Shown one piece after another: positions 52,541-60,461 of a stretch of DNA of 64,000 nucleotides. The stretch lies in NCBI GenBank assembly GCA_016708025.1, contig JADJGQ010000004.1:248001-312000 (forward strand). Direction: 5' to 3'. Under the pieces are notes generated by a model. The model was not told where the DNA came from, did not search any database, and saw nothing but the letters and a program-made list of their open reading frames with translations. Source of the stretch: a bacterium (GTDB taxonomy: Bacteria; Zixibacteria; MSB-5A5; GN15; FEB-12). Position 1 is the first letter of the stretch, and each line of letters opens with the position of its first letter. The position numbers and the translations under genes were made by a program.

Positions 52541-53856
52541 TGACCACCTCGTGTGACCGTGAACTTGAAGGCCATCAAGGTATCAAGTAGCCCATCCTGC
52601 ATCATAGCCTCAGGGCGAATAGAACTGACCTGAATATCCCAGGGGGCACACGTGCGGCGCATAGACGCCAACAAGTCAAAGGCGGCAACATCATCCTGTG
52701 CAGTTCCACTGATTTCGGCGTAAGCGCTGTCATTCTGCGGTCGTACCAGAACACCGGTCAGTGTTGCGCCAGGCACAGTCTCCTGACAGAGTGCGGACAG
52801 GAGGGCGCTGGATCTTTCGGCTAACTTACCTCCATCAGTCAATCTTGTCTGACGTGCAAGACTGTCGACCTGAATCTGAAGCAGGAGGTGATTCGAATAG
52901 AGCTGCTGATACTTGCGAATCGCTGTTTTATCTGATGACAGGAAAGCAGCCGAAAAGCCAATCCATGCGAGTAAGGCAATCAGAATACTGCAGCCTATAA
53001 GATCAAGCAGCTTGAGACTCCCGAGTGCGACATACAGGAACCGTGCAGTCGCCGAATTTGCCAGTGAATACTGCAGTGTCGATGCCGGTCGGCCCAACAT
53101 TGGTCTGGAAGTAAGCCAATTCACCTGCGACGACTGTTTGTGAGTCTGCAAGATAGGCGAGTACGTCGACACCGGGATGACTTCTTCATCCGAGTGTGAA
53201 AACAGCCGTTCAACATTATTCGATTTCTCGGCGATTGACCTCGTGTCCCCGCACAAGAAAGCACCGGAAAACAGCCCCCCCTTATGATTGATGCCAACAA
53301 AAGTTACTTTGCGTTCCGACCAGGAGCAGAGCACGGCAAATTGCTGCCGGGAGAATTTCTTGAGGTTGGATAAGAGTGTATATCCTACCAGCGTCCCAAT
53401 GAAGAGCGTGGCGATATCTCGGGACTTTAGTACTTTTCGCAGCGCATCGAGAAAATCGCGTTGAATTCCCTGGATGAGAAAGAGCTGAGTACCATTAGAT
53501 TCGGCCAAAGTCTGAGTGATCTCTGCCGCCTCGTGTCGTACCGAGGTCGCGTGCTGTACGATCTGTTCGCGCGAAAATGTGGTGTCTCGCCAACCTGCAA
53601 CAAAGCAGCGCGGGCCATCGATGAGGACGGCGATCGGAATAACCGGCAACTTGCCGGTCTTTCGAAGGCTGTCAACAAAAGTCTCGATGGCCAAGTGATC
53701 GGCGTTTCCAACTTGATCCGCAATTAGTACCTTCGTACCATAACCAATCCGAAGCAATTGAAGACAATCAGAGTGAATGAGCAGGTAATAGCCAACAGGC
53801 AGTGGAACGAGCGTGTCTTTGACTACACGTATGAGGGAATGCCAAGAACCTGACAT
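52537..53856 (-). CDS. PilM/PilN (GspL)-like fused assembly protein
   Basis: 439 residues. The cytoplasmic N-terminal part (about 1-240) looks like an actin-fold GspL/PilM domain, although its nucleotide motifs are hard to read. One membrane helix (L-D-L-I-G-C-S-I-L-I-A-L-L-A-W-I-G) follows near residue 290-310, then a coiled-coil and a PilN-type periplasmic alpha/beta domain. A single-protein PilM plus PilN arrangement is the GspL layout. It overlaps the secretin gene by 1 bp and the PilO-like gene by 4 bp. Confidence 0.7.
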   Translation of the reverse strand: MSGSWHSLIRVVKDTLVPLPVGYYLLIHSDCLQLLRIGYGTKVLIADQVGNADHLAIETFVDSLRKTGKLPVIPIAVLIDGPRCFVAGWRDTTFSREQIVQHATSVRHEAAEITQTLAESNGTQLFLIQGIQRDFLDALRKVLKSRDIATLFIGTLVGYTLLSNLKKFSRQQFAVLCSWSERKVTFVGINHKGGLFSGAFLCGDTRSIAEKSNNVERLFSHSDEEVIPVSTYSPILQTHKQSSQVNWLTSRPMLGRPASTLQYSLANSATARFLYVALGSLKLLDLIGCSILIALLAWIGFSAAFLSSDKTAIRKYQQLYSNHLLLQIQVDSLARQTRLTDGGKLAERSSALLSALCQETVPGATLTGVLVRPQNDSAYAEISGTAQDDVAAFDLLASMRRTCAPWDIQVSSIRPEAMMQDGLLDTLMAFKFTVTRGGQ

Positions 53857-55763
53857 TACTTCTTAAGCACCTTTTCCAAATCTACTGAGCCTTCGGAACC
53901 GAAATAAACGTGAGGCGTGATATAGATCATCAGCTCCTGCGATGAATTGTCGGTCGAACGATTCTGAAAGAGTCGGCCGAGTATAGGGAGGGACCCGAGA
54001 ATAGGGAGCTTTTGAATGGTCTCAGACTTGTTTTCTGTGACCAACCCACCCAACACAATCGTCTCGCCATTCTTGAGCCGCACCGTGGAATTGAGTTCAC
54101 GACGATTGATTGTCGGCGGAATGTCGGGATCAAAATCGAACGCTGGACTATTAAACTCAGGTTTTACCTCGACTATCAAGTCGCCGGAATCGTTGACGAA
54201 TGGTGTTACTTCAAGCTTCATGTCCGCCTCGATCTTCTCAAATCGCTGGCTGGTCTGAGTCGAGAGGTTGCTATTGTCAGAGGGGTAGATTGTACTGGAT
54301 TCGAGCAGGTAGTATTGCGTGGTACCAATGCTGATCGACGCTGAGTGTCCATTCAGTGCTGCAATCTGAGGGTGAGAACGCATGCGAGCCTTGCCCTGAG
54401 TGACTAACCAGTTGAGTTGAACGTAAAAGTCGTCGGGCAGTTTGCCAAGGTTCGAGACTCCTAAATGGCGAGACAAGGAGTTGAGATCGTCGTTTAGATC
54501 CTTGCCGCTGGCCTTCAAATTTACCTGAGGGAAATAGTCCTTTTTGCCATCATCAGTCGTATAGTTGGTGGCAGTAATCCTGAAGTCACTCGCTTCACTG
54601 TTCTGGAATTCGACGACCAGCACTTCAAACAGCACCTGTGCTGTGGGGACATCAACTTCGTCGATAAGCGCCTCGACTCGGGCTATTGAGAGGCGAGGGC
54701 CGGTGAGGAGCAGACCATTATGCTCCTTCACCACCTTGATGCTGACCTGCTTAGTAAGCGTTGCTGGAATGAGAGGCTCTATAGTGCCGGCAGTGAGATG
54801 GTCGAGTTTGACTAACTGAGTGACGAAGAGGTCTTCCGAGTCCCTGTTTCCTATGAGAACAGTCCCATTATTCTCTCTGAACGTGTAGTTGGTGTTCCAA
54901 AGCAACGTAATGAGGGCCTGCTCCAACGGGAGATTCTCAAATGATGAAGTAATTGTCCCTTCCATTGGGGTGGTCGCCATGATGCCGATTTGGCACTTGG
55001 CCGCAATGGTGTTGATCGCGTCGCTCAGCGGCGTATTGATTACATTTACCGACACCAAACCGCTGTCACAGCGGATAGCAGAACTGGTGATGATGCCGTT
55101 TCTTCCCTTGGTCTCGACAGCGGAAGCCGCGACATAGTAGATACTATCGACATGTTGTACGCTAAAGCCATTGGCCGCCAGAAGCGCCACTAACGCCCTC
55201 GCGGGTTCGACTGCCGTGAGTTTGCCAGTCACACCACCGCGTGTTCCTGCCTGGACGACAATGTTCAGCTTCGCCTTTTCTTCGATAGCTCGCACCAGTC
55301 GCTCGATATCGGCATTGACTACATCAATGGACAATAGGCCGTTTTCGGAAGCGACATTCAGTGGTGCCGGCGCCACAGGAGGCGGCTTCGACCGAAAGAT
55401 CTTAACGATGCCGCCTGTTCTCTCCCATGACAGCCGATATTCTTTGATGATGTAATAGAGAGCATCGTTTAAGCGCACATTGACAAGATGTAGCGTGAGC
55501 GCGCCGGTTGCCGAGGAATCAATGGCGACCGACAGATTATAGGTTCTGACCAGCGCTGTCAACGCCTCATACAACGGAACCGAACTGAAGTCAAGTTTCG
55601 GAATGAGAATACTTGAGTCTGCGAGGAACAGTGTTGGAGCGGAGTCCGCAATGACAGAATCAGTGGTCCGGGAAAGACTGTCTGGTGAATCAATTTCTGC
55701 CGACCGAACGGAAGCGCCAAGCAGCACTGCACAAATAGTCACGAAAATTACATAGTGTCGCAT
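53856..55763 (-). CDS. Secretin (GspD/PilQ family)
   Basis: 635 residues. A signal peptide (A-V-L-L-G-A-S-V-R-S-A) is followed by several periplasmic STN/secretin N-type domains (about 50-330; for example D-F-S-S-V-P-L-Y-E-A-L-T-A-L). The C-terminal secretin domain (about 375-620) shows V-L-F-E-V-L-V-V-E, G-E-T-I-V-L-G-G-L-V and P-I-L-G-S-L-P-I-L-G-R-L-F, ending near L-M-I-Y-I-T-P-H-V-Y. It should form the outer-membrane gate. No lipobox is seen, so pilotin-independent or pilotin-dependent assembly is unclear. Confidence 0.93.
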   Translation of the reverse strand: MRHYVIFVTICAVLLGASVRSAEIDSPDSLSRTTDSVIADSAPTLFLADSSILIPKLDFSSVPLYEALTALVRTYNLSVAIDSSATGALTLHLVNVRLNDALYYIIKEYRLSWERTGGIVKIFRSKPPPVAPAPLNVASENGLLSIDVVNADIERLVRAIEEKAKLNIVVQAGTRGGVTGKLTAVEPARALVALLAANGFSVQHVDSIYYVAASAVETKGRNGIITSSAIRCDSGLVSVNVINTPLSDAINTIAAKCQIGIMATTPMEGTITSSFENLPLEQALITLLWNTNYTFRENNGTVLIGNRDSEDLFVTQLVKLDHLTAGTIEPLIPATLTKQVSIKVVKEHNGLLLTGPRLSIARVEALIDEVDVPTAQVLFEVLVVEFQNSEASDFRITATNYTTDDGKKDYFPQVNLKASGKDLNDDLNSLSRHLGVSNLGKLPDDFYVQLNWLVTQGKARMRSHPQIAALNGHSASISIGTTQYYLLESSTIYPSDNSNLSTQTSQRFEKIEADMKLEVTPFVNDSGDLIVEVKPEFNSPAFDFDPDIPPTINRRELNSTVRLKNGETIVLGGLVTENKSETIQKLPILGSLPILGRLFQNRSTDNSSQELMIYITPHVYFGSEGSVDLEKVLKK

Positions 55764-55776
55764 CGCACGTATCCTA

Positions 55777-57204
55777 TCAGCAGTTAATCTCTCGAACTAC
55801 CTCGCCAAAAGTCGTTTGCCCTTGACTGACCAATTCATAGCCGGCGTCCATGAGAGTAGGAAGTTCATTTGTACGCATATACTCAACGAGTGTTGATTCC
55901 GACGCTTTAGAATGGATGAGGTCACGCACTTTATCAGTAATAGGTAGTAACTCGTAAAGCGCTTGACGACCGGCAAATCCAGTCTGGTTGCATTTGTCGC
56001 ATCCAATCGACTCAGCTTCCGTGCCGTGAAACTGGTACCCAAATCGAGTTGCCAAGGCCAGTTCGGCCTCATTGGCCCGTTGCCGTTTGCAGTGCGGACA
56101 GTTGAGTCGCACCAATCGCTGGGCGACAATCAGGCGCAGAGCTGAGCCAAGCAGTGATGGCTCTGCACCCATGTCCAGCATCCTCGCGATGGTTGCGACA
56201 GCACTATTGGTATGTATGGTCGAAAGCACCAAATGCCCAGTCATTGAAGCGCGCAACGCGATCTCCAAAGTCTCGGCGTCTCTGATCTCCCCGACCATAA
56301 TAATATTGGGGTCCTGACGCAGGAGTGCACGTAACATAGCAGAGAAAGTCAGTCCGATCTCCGGCTTCACTTGGGTCTGGTTTATGCCGGGGAGATGATA
56401 CTCGATTGGGTCTTCCACAGTCGAGATATTCACCTGGGGAGTCTTCAGCCGGGTCAAAGTGGCGTATAAAGTCGTGGTCTTTCCGGAACCGGTCGGTCCG
56501 GTTACCAGGACAATCCCGTTGGCCACCGATGTTCTCTCGGTGAAGAGTGCGAGCTGGCTTGGACCGAATCCCAATCCGGCCAAATCGAGGCGAAGTTGTG
56601 CCTTGTCCAGAAGTCTCAGGACTGCCTTTTCGCCAAATTCAGTCGGGACGACGGAGACTCGAATGTCAATTTGACGGGTCTCGAAAAGGAAGCGAATGCG
56701 GCCATCCTGGGGCCTGCGTCGTTCAGCGATATCGAGCCCGGCCATTATTTTCAGCCGGGACAGCACTTCGGGAACAAGTGCTCGCTCGATTATCTGTCGT
56801 TGTACCAGCATGCCGTCGATTCGAAAACGACAAACCAAATGCTGTTCCCCAGGTTCAAAATGAATGTCCGAGGCCTTGCTGGCAATGGCTGCACTTATGA
56901 GGTCGTCTACCTGTCGGACAACTTTTGAATCAGACACGACTATCTCAGTGCGTCCGACTGAAGAGTGGTCATTAGTAGACACATTGTCCTCAGGAGCGGA
57001 ATTTGAGAGCTGTTCCAATGTGCCATCAACGACACTTTCAACTGTAACCTGCACACCGGCACAAAATTGAGCAAAAGAGAGCAAGGCAACGTCAGTCTGA
57101 TCGTCAATCAGAATTCGCACATCTCTTTCAAGGTTGTCCTGAACGACAATATGCCTTGAACGAAGCATTTGCTGAATGTCGGTATTGCGGTACAGCGGTA
57201 TCAT
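55777..57204 (-). CDS. Secretion/pilus assembly ATPase (GspE/PilB family)
   Basis: 475 residues. Walker A T-G-P-T-G-S-G-K-T-T lies at 235-244, the Asp box near 262-268 (E-D-P-I-E-Y), Walker B I-I-M-V-G-E-I-R-D near 301-309 and the His box with S-T-I-H-T-N at 328-333. The zinc-binding tetracysteine is intact: C-P-H-C (369-372) and C-D-K-C (402-405). A shortened N-terminal domain compared with PilB precedes it. It powers assembly of the pseudopilus. The GspF/PilC gene lies divergently 68 bp away. Confidence 0.95.
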   Translation of the reverse strand: MIPLYRNTDIQQMLRSRHIVVQDNLERDVRILIDDQTDVALLSFAQFCAGVQVTVESVVDGTLEQLSNSAPEDNVSTNDHSSVGRTEIVVSDSKVVRQVDDLISAAIASKASDIHFEPGEQHLVCRFRIDGMLVQRQIIERALVPEVLSRLKIMAGLDIAERRRPQDGRIRFLFETRQIDIRVSVVPTEFGEKAVLRLLDKAQLRLDLAGLGFGPSQLALFTERTSVANGIVLVTGPTGSGKTTTLYATLTRLKTPQVNISTVEDPIEYHLPGINQTQVKPEIGLTFSAMLRALLRQDPNIIMVGEIRDAETLEIALRASMTGHLVLSTIHTNSAVATIARMLDMGAEPSLLGSALRLIVAQRLVRLNCPHCKRQRANEAELALATRFGYQFHGTEAESIGCDKCNQTGFAGRQALYELLPITDKVRDLIHSKASESTLVEYMRTNELPTLMDAGYELVSQGQTTFGEVVREINC

Positions 57205-57272
57205 AAAAATGCGGGCGCAGACGCGTCCCCTTGGTTATATTATAGTTAGTTAGGAAGGATTTGTAAAGCGGC

Positions 57273-58472
57273 ATGGCACGATTTCGGTATACCGGCACCC
57301 TACCGGATGGCAATCCAGTGGCAGGGGAGGAGTCAGCGCAATCTGAGGCTGAACTGGCCGTCAAATTGCTCCAGAGAGGGGTCACTCTGGAGCAGACCTT
57401 TCCGGCTTTGAGCTTGCCCCAGAAACTTGTAATCCGGCTATTCAAATCCGCAGAGGTCACCCGCATTACTCGCCAAATTGCCTTACTGCTGGAGAATCGG
57501 ATAAGTGTACTTGAGAGTCTGGAATTAGCGCGAGAAGGGACGAGTGACCGGCTCTTGTCACAGGTGCTGTTTTCTCTGTCGGAGAAGATTCGCCAGGGAC
57601 GACCGGTGGCCGAGGCATTCGCCCAATTCCCGGATATCTTTGATTCACTTTATGTCAGTATGTTGTCAGCGGGTGAATTGTCAGGGACGCTGGAGCAGTC
57701 GTTCACCCGGTTGGCGGGCTACCGGGAACAGCAGGAGACCGCCATGAAGAAGCTTCGGGGAGCTATGGCCTACCCGTTGCTGGTTTCGTTGGTAGCGGTA
57801 GCGGTCGTCATTGTCTTGGTAGTATATATTGTCCCGGTTTTTGAGAGTATGTATGCGAATTTTGGTGCTCAGTTACCAGCGCTGACCGCAAACGTCGTGG
57901 AACTGAGCCGAACTGCTAGGGAGTATGCACTACTGTGGGCGACCCTGTTGGTTATGATACTCGCGATAGTTCCATCACTTCTGTTGTCTTCTCAGGCCCG
58001 AATCTATTGGCACAGACTGCTCCTTCAAATTCCGATCCTTAAAAACCTGATAATCAAATTGGTTACCATGCGTTATTGCCGCACACTCGGCTCCCTGTTG
58101 ACAACCGGCGTGGACATACTGCTGGCAACCGATGTTGCGGCCCGAAGTTGTGGTAATCTTATCCAGCAACGCCTGCTCCTGGAGGTCCCTGGCGATTTGA
58201 TGTCGGGACAAAGCTTATATGACTCGCTCCTTACGCATGCTGCTTTTCCGAAACCGGCACTACGCCTCGTGGCAGCCGGCGAAAAGACGGGACAACTTGG
58301 GCAATCACTTCTTCGCGCCGCAGATTTTTACGAGAAAGAGACCACAGCCTCAATTGCCACACTGACCAGTCTGATTGAGCCGATCATAATCATTCTCCTG
58401 GGGATTGTGGTCGCCTTCCTGCTCGTGGCGTTGTATTTACCACTCTTTGATCTTGTTGGTTCTATACAATAA
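57273..58472 (+). CDS. GspF/PilC-like inner-membrane platform protein
   Basis: 399 residues with two repeats of a GspF domain (about 60-190 and 265-395). It has conserved G-E-L-S-G-T-L-E near 135 and G-E-K-T-G-Q-L near 335 in the two repeats. Three hydrophobic helices are visible (near 170, 220 and 375). GGAAGG lies before the ATG. It is transcribed away from the ATPase gene, so the platform protein is the only core part not in the main operon; 58473 onward contains no further system component. Confidence 0.92.
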   Translation: MARFRYTGTLPDGNPVAGEESAQSEAELAVKLLQRGVTLEQTFPALSLPQKLVIRLFKSAEVTRITRQIALLLENRISVLESLELAREGTSDRLLSQVLFSLSEKIRQGRPVAEAFAQFPDIFDSLYVSMLSAGELSGTLEQSFTRLAGYREQQETAMKKLRGAMAYPLLVSLVAVAVVIVLVVYIVPVFESMYANFGAQLPALTANVVELSRTAREYALLWATLLVMILAIVPSLLLSSQARIYWHRLLLQIPILKNLIIKLVTMRYCRTLGSLLTTGVDILLATDVAARSCGNLIQQRLLLEVPGDLMSGQSLYDSLLTHAAFPKPALRLVAAGEKTGQLGQSLLRAADFYEKETTASIATLTSLIEPIIIILLGIVVAFLLVALYLPLFDLVGSIQ

Positions 58473-59060
58473 AACAGGGAATCTGATGGCCATTAATGCA
58501 TTTTCGCCGAAAATGAGCCTTCAAAGGGCACTTTACTTGGTCGAGGTACTCGCCTATTTTGATTTCATCTGGTGTACGGTGGGGTTACCGATAGGTTATA
58601 CTGCTCCCCATCTGCTACGCACTAATGGGGAGCAGTATACTTCCGATATCAAGGGAGGCTTGACCATAATTGTAGGACTTTATCGCCACAAAGACTCCCA
58701 TATTGAGTGCCCACATCTTCTTGACGTATTCGCAGAGATCCACTCTAAATGCGTGGAGCGCTTACGGCTAATGTTCAGACTACCACAGAAAACCTCAAGT
58801 GAATTGCGAGGGTGCTTCATGGTGTAGATACTAGGTGCTCTGCTATCATGTCGGAAAGTATTCTACTCTGAGGCGCAGATTTCCTATTTCGGAGTGCCAA
58901 AAAGTGGCACCAGTATGTCACATATTGAAGGCAGTGGATATAGGGCTTTGGTGGAGTGAACAATTCTGCGATCAAGTTGCCGCCTTGGGTCGCGCTCGCC
59001 ACGATCCGGGCGGTTTTGGTCGCTGTGGATAGGAAGTAAGGAGTGCCTCAGAGGTAGATT
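58473..59060. other. Spacer after the platform gene, with a perfect 15-bp inverted repeat
   Basis: A frame opening at ATG 58486 (113 codons) has a weak GGGAA site but crosses the inverted repeat and does not look like a protein family; I treat it as doubtful. A GTGCCA/TGGCAC stem occurs near 58892-58908. The thioredoxin-like gene follows. Confidence 0.35.
58597..58639. repeat. Perfect 15-bp inverted repeat
   Basis: TATACTGCTCCCCAT (58597-58611) and ATGGGGAGCAGTATA (58625-58639) are exact reverse complements around a 13-nt loop. No T-tract follows. It may be an operator, a terminator or the end of a decayed mobile element. Confidence 0.6.
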
Positions 59061-59657
59061 ATTAGTACTTCCAATCGTACGTTTCTGTTAAAGGTCTTAA
59101 TAGGATTACTGGTTGCGATTGCCAGTATTGCCGGGGGCGTCTACCTGGGTAATGCGTTATCGGAATCGTCGCCCAATGAGTCATTTACTCCGGTTGATGG
59201 TCAGACACCGAGCGTTGGTCCGCCCCAGATGAATCTACTCCCTGGCGATTTGTTTCCCGCTGAGCCGGCGAATATTGGCCAGCTGTCTACAGACTTTTCT
59301 GCAATTCTGAAAGATCGGGAGGCTCTCGTCCTATTTGTCTCACTTGAATGTGGTCCCTGTTTAGAGTTGATGCAATTCTGGAAGAATGTCAGCTCTCACA
59401 ATGTGCGTCCCGAAGTACTGCAAATCATTGTGCTTTCGGATAAAGCATCAATTCCAGCCGAGTACGCGGGACTATTTGAAGGGCTCGCAACGGTACGTTA
59501 TAGTCAGTCGGAGTGGAAACTCCGTTATAATCAAGATTTCTGGCCCACAATTGTGGGTGTAGACAATAGCGGGTTCATAACACACGTCCAGTATGGTTTC
59601 GAAAATGCGATTGATCACCAACTGGTCAGTCGTTTCTATTTGCTAAACAAGCACTGA
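59061..59657 (+). CDS. Membrane-anchored thioredoxin-like protein (apparent ATT start)
   Basis: 198 residues if it starts at ATT 59061, which has AGAGG seven bases upstream. The in-frame sequence before ATG 59229 encodes a convincing N-terminal helix (V-L-I-G-L-L-V-A-I-A-S-I-A-G-G-V) and a Ser/Pro-rich linker, and is open back to a TAG at 59055. The domain has a thioredoxin fold with the redox motif C-G-P-C (about residues 94-97 counted from the ATT) and W-P-T-I-V-G-V-D as the cis-Pro region. It should reduce, form or isomerise disulfides outside the cytoplasmic membrane. The cysteine-rich peptide gene follows after 26 bp, which suggests they act together. If only ATG 59229 were used the protein would be a 142-residue cytoplasmic form. 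Confidence 0.6.
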   Translation: MSTSNRTFLLKVLIGLLVAIASIAGGVYLGNALSESSPNESFTPVDGQTPSVGPPQMNLLPGDLFPAEPANIGQLSTDFSAILKDREALVLFVSLECGPCLELMQFWKNVSSHNVRPEVLQIIVLSDKASIPAEYAGLFEGLATVRYSQSEWKLRYNQDFWPTIVGVDNSGFITHVQYGFENAIDHQLVSRFYLLNKH

Positions 59658-59683
59658 GAGCGAACGAAGGAGGTGAAGACTGC

Positions 59684-59959
59684 ATGCTCAAACTATTGTC
59701 TGCAATAGTCTGCGTCGGCTTTGTCCTGGGAGTAAGCCTTTCGGGAGCTACTGTCACCGCGGGACCTGATCCTTGTGATAGTAATTGCTTCATTTACACC
59801 TGCGGGGAATGCTGTTACCCGTCACCGGCGAATTGTCCGCCTGTCAAGCACTACAAGTGCTATCAGTATTATGGGCCCATTGACTGCACAGGGCCGTTCA
59901 ACTGCCGGTGCACGCTCATAGGATGCGGAGGATTGTGCGGAATACAATTGACTCTGTAG
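59684..59959 (+). CDS. Secreted cysteine-rich peptide precursor
   Basis: 91 residues. A signal peptide (L-S-A-I-V-C-V-G-F-V-L-G-V-S-L-S-G-A) is followed by about 65 residues with 12 cysteines (C-G-E-C-C, C-P-P-V-K-H-Y-K-C, C-R-C-T and C-G-G-L-C among them), an even number consistent with six disulfides. A strong AGGAGGTG ribosome site lies eight bases before the ATG. It is 26 bp after the thioredoxin-like gene, and a stem-loop terminator follows. It resembles a small secreted effector or signal peptide; no family recognised. Confidence 0.7.
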   Translation: MLKLLSAIVCVGFVLGVSLSGATVTAGPDPCDSNCFIYTCGECCYPSPANCPPVKHYKCYQYYGPIDCTGPFNCRCTLIGCGGLCGIQLTL

Positions 59960-59998
59960 GCGTTTGGTGATCGATTCCTAATTTCAACCTCAGGGGAG

Positions 59999-60024
59999 GG
60001 GAGATTCAGGGTTCTGAATCTCCC
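59999..60024 (+). terminator. Stem-loop after the cysteine-rich peptide
   Basis: GGGAGATTCAG (59999-60009) and CTGAATCTCCC (60014-60024) form a perfect 11-bp stem with a 4-nt loop, 40 bp after the stop. No long T-tract follows. Confidence 0.6.
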
Positions 60025-60461
60025 TATGTATCTGCCAGTTGTCTTGCGAAAGATAGCCGCGGTAAGCGTACCTCTTGGGTGTCAGCAAATAGGACGCGGT
60101 ACTGCTATAATTCGTAGTGATTTCCGAAGTAAGCGATACGTGTTAATCTCCATTGAGTATCCCAACACAGTATTCCTGCACTTGTCCAATGCTTCTCATC
60201 ATTTCAGTTTTCCACTTGGTTGAGGTATGAGCAAGCCGAACGGAGGCGTAAGTCGCTGTGCGATAACGCAATACGATCACCGGGCACTTCTTGTTTAGTT
60301 TCTTAGTAAGGTGGCGCTTGTGGACCATATTCACGGATTAACTAAGTGACACGAAGCAAGCAGGACCAGAAGTATTGTCTACCCTGTTGCACGAAAAATC
60401 AGTATCTTTGAATTGAAGCATCTGGAGCCTTCTTACTCAAAAGTCTAGGGGGTTGTGGTCT
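60025..60461. other. 437-bp stretch before the second giant regulator
   Basis: No gene or clear structure seen beyond short frames lacking ribosome sites. It presumably carries the promoter of the regulator at 60462; no clear -35/-10 or -24/-12 pair stands out. Confidence 0.3.

Noticed and set aside
58405..58827. 140-codon frame after the platform protein
   Set aside because: Overlaps the end of the platform gene; the internal ATG 58486 gives a protein crossing a perfect inverted repeat.
58890..58925. TGGCAC near 58903 as a sigma54 -24/-12 promoter
   Set aside because: No GC dinucleotide at the required spacing downstream.
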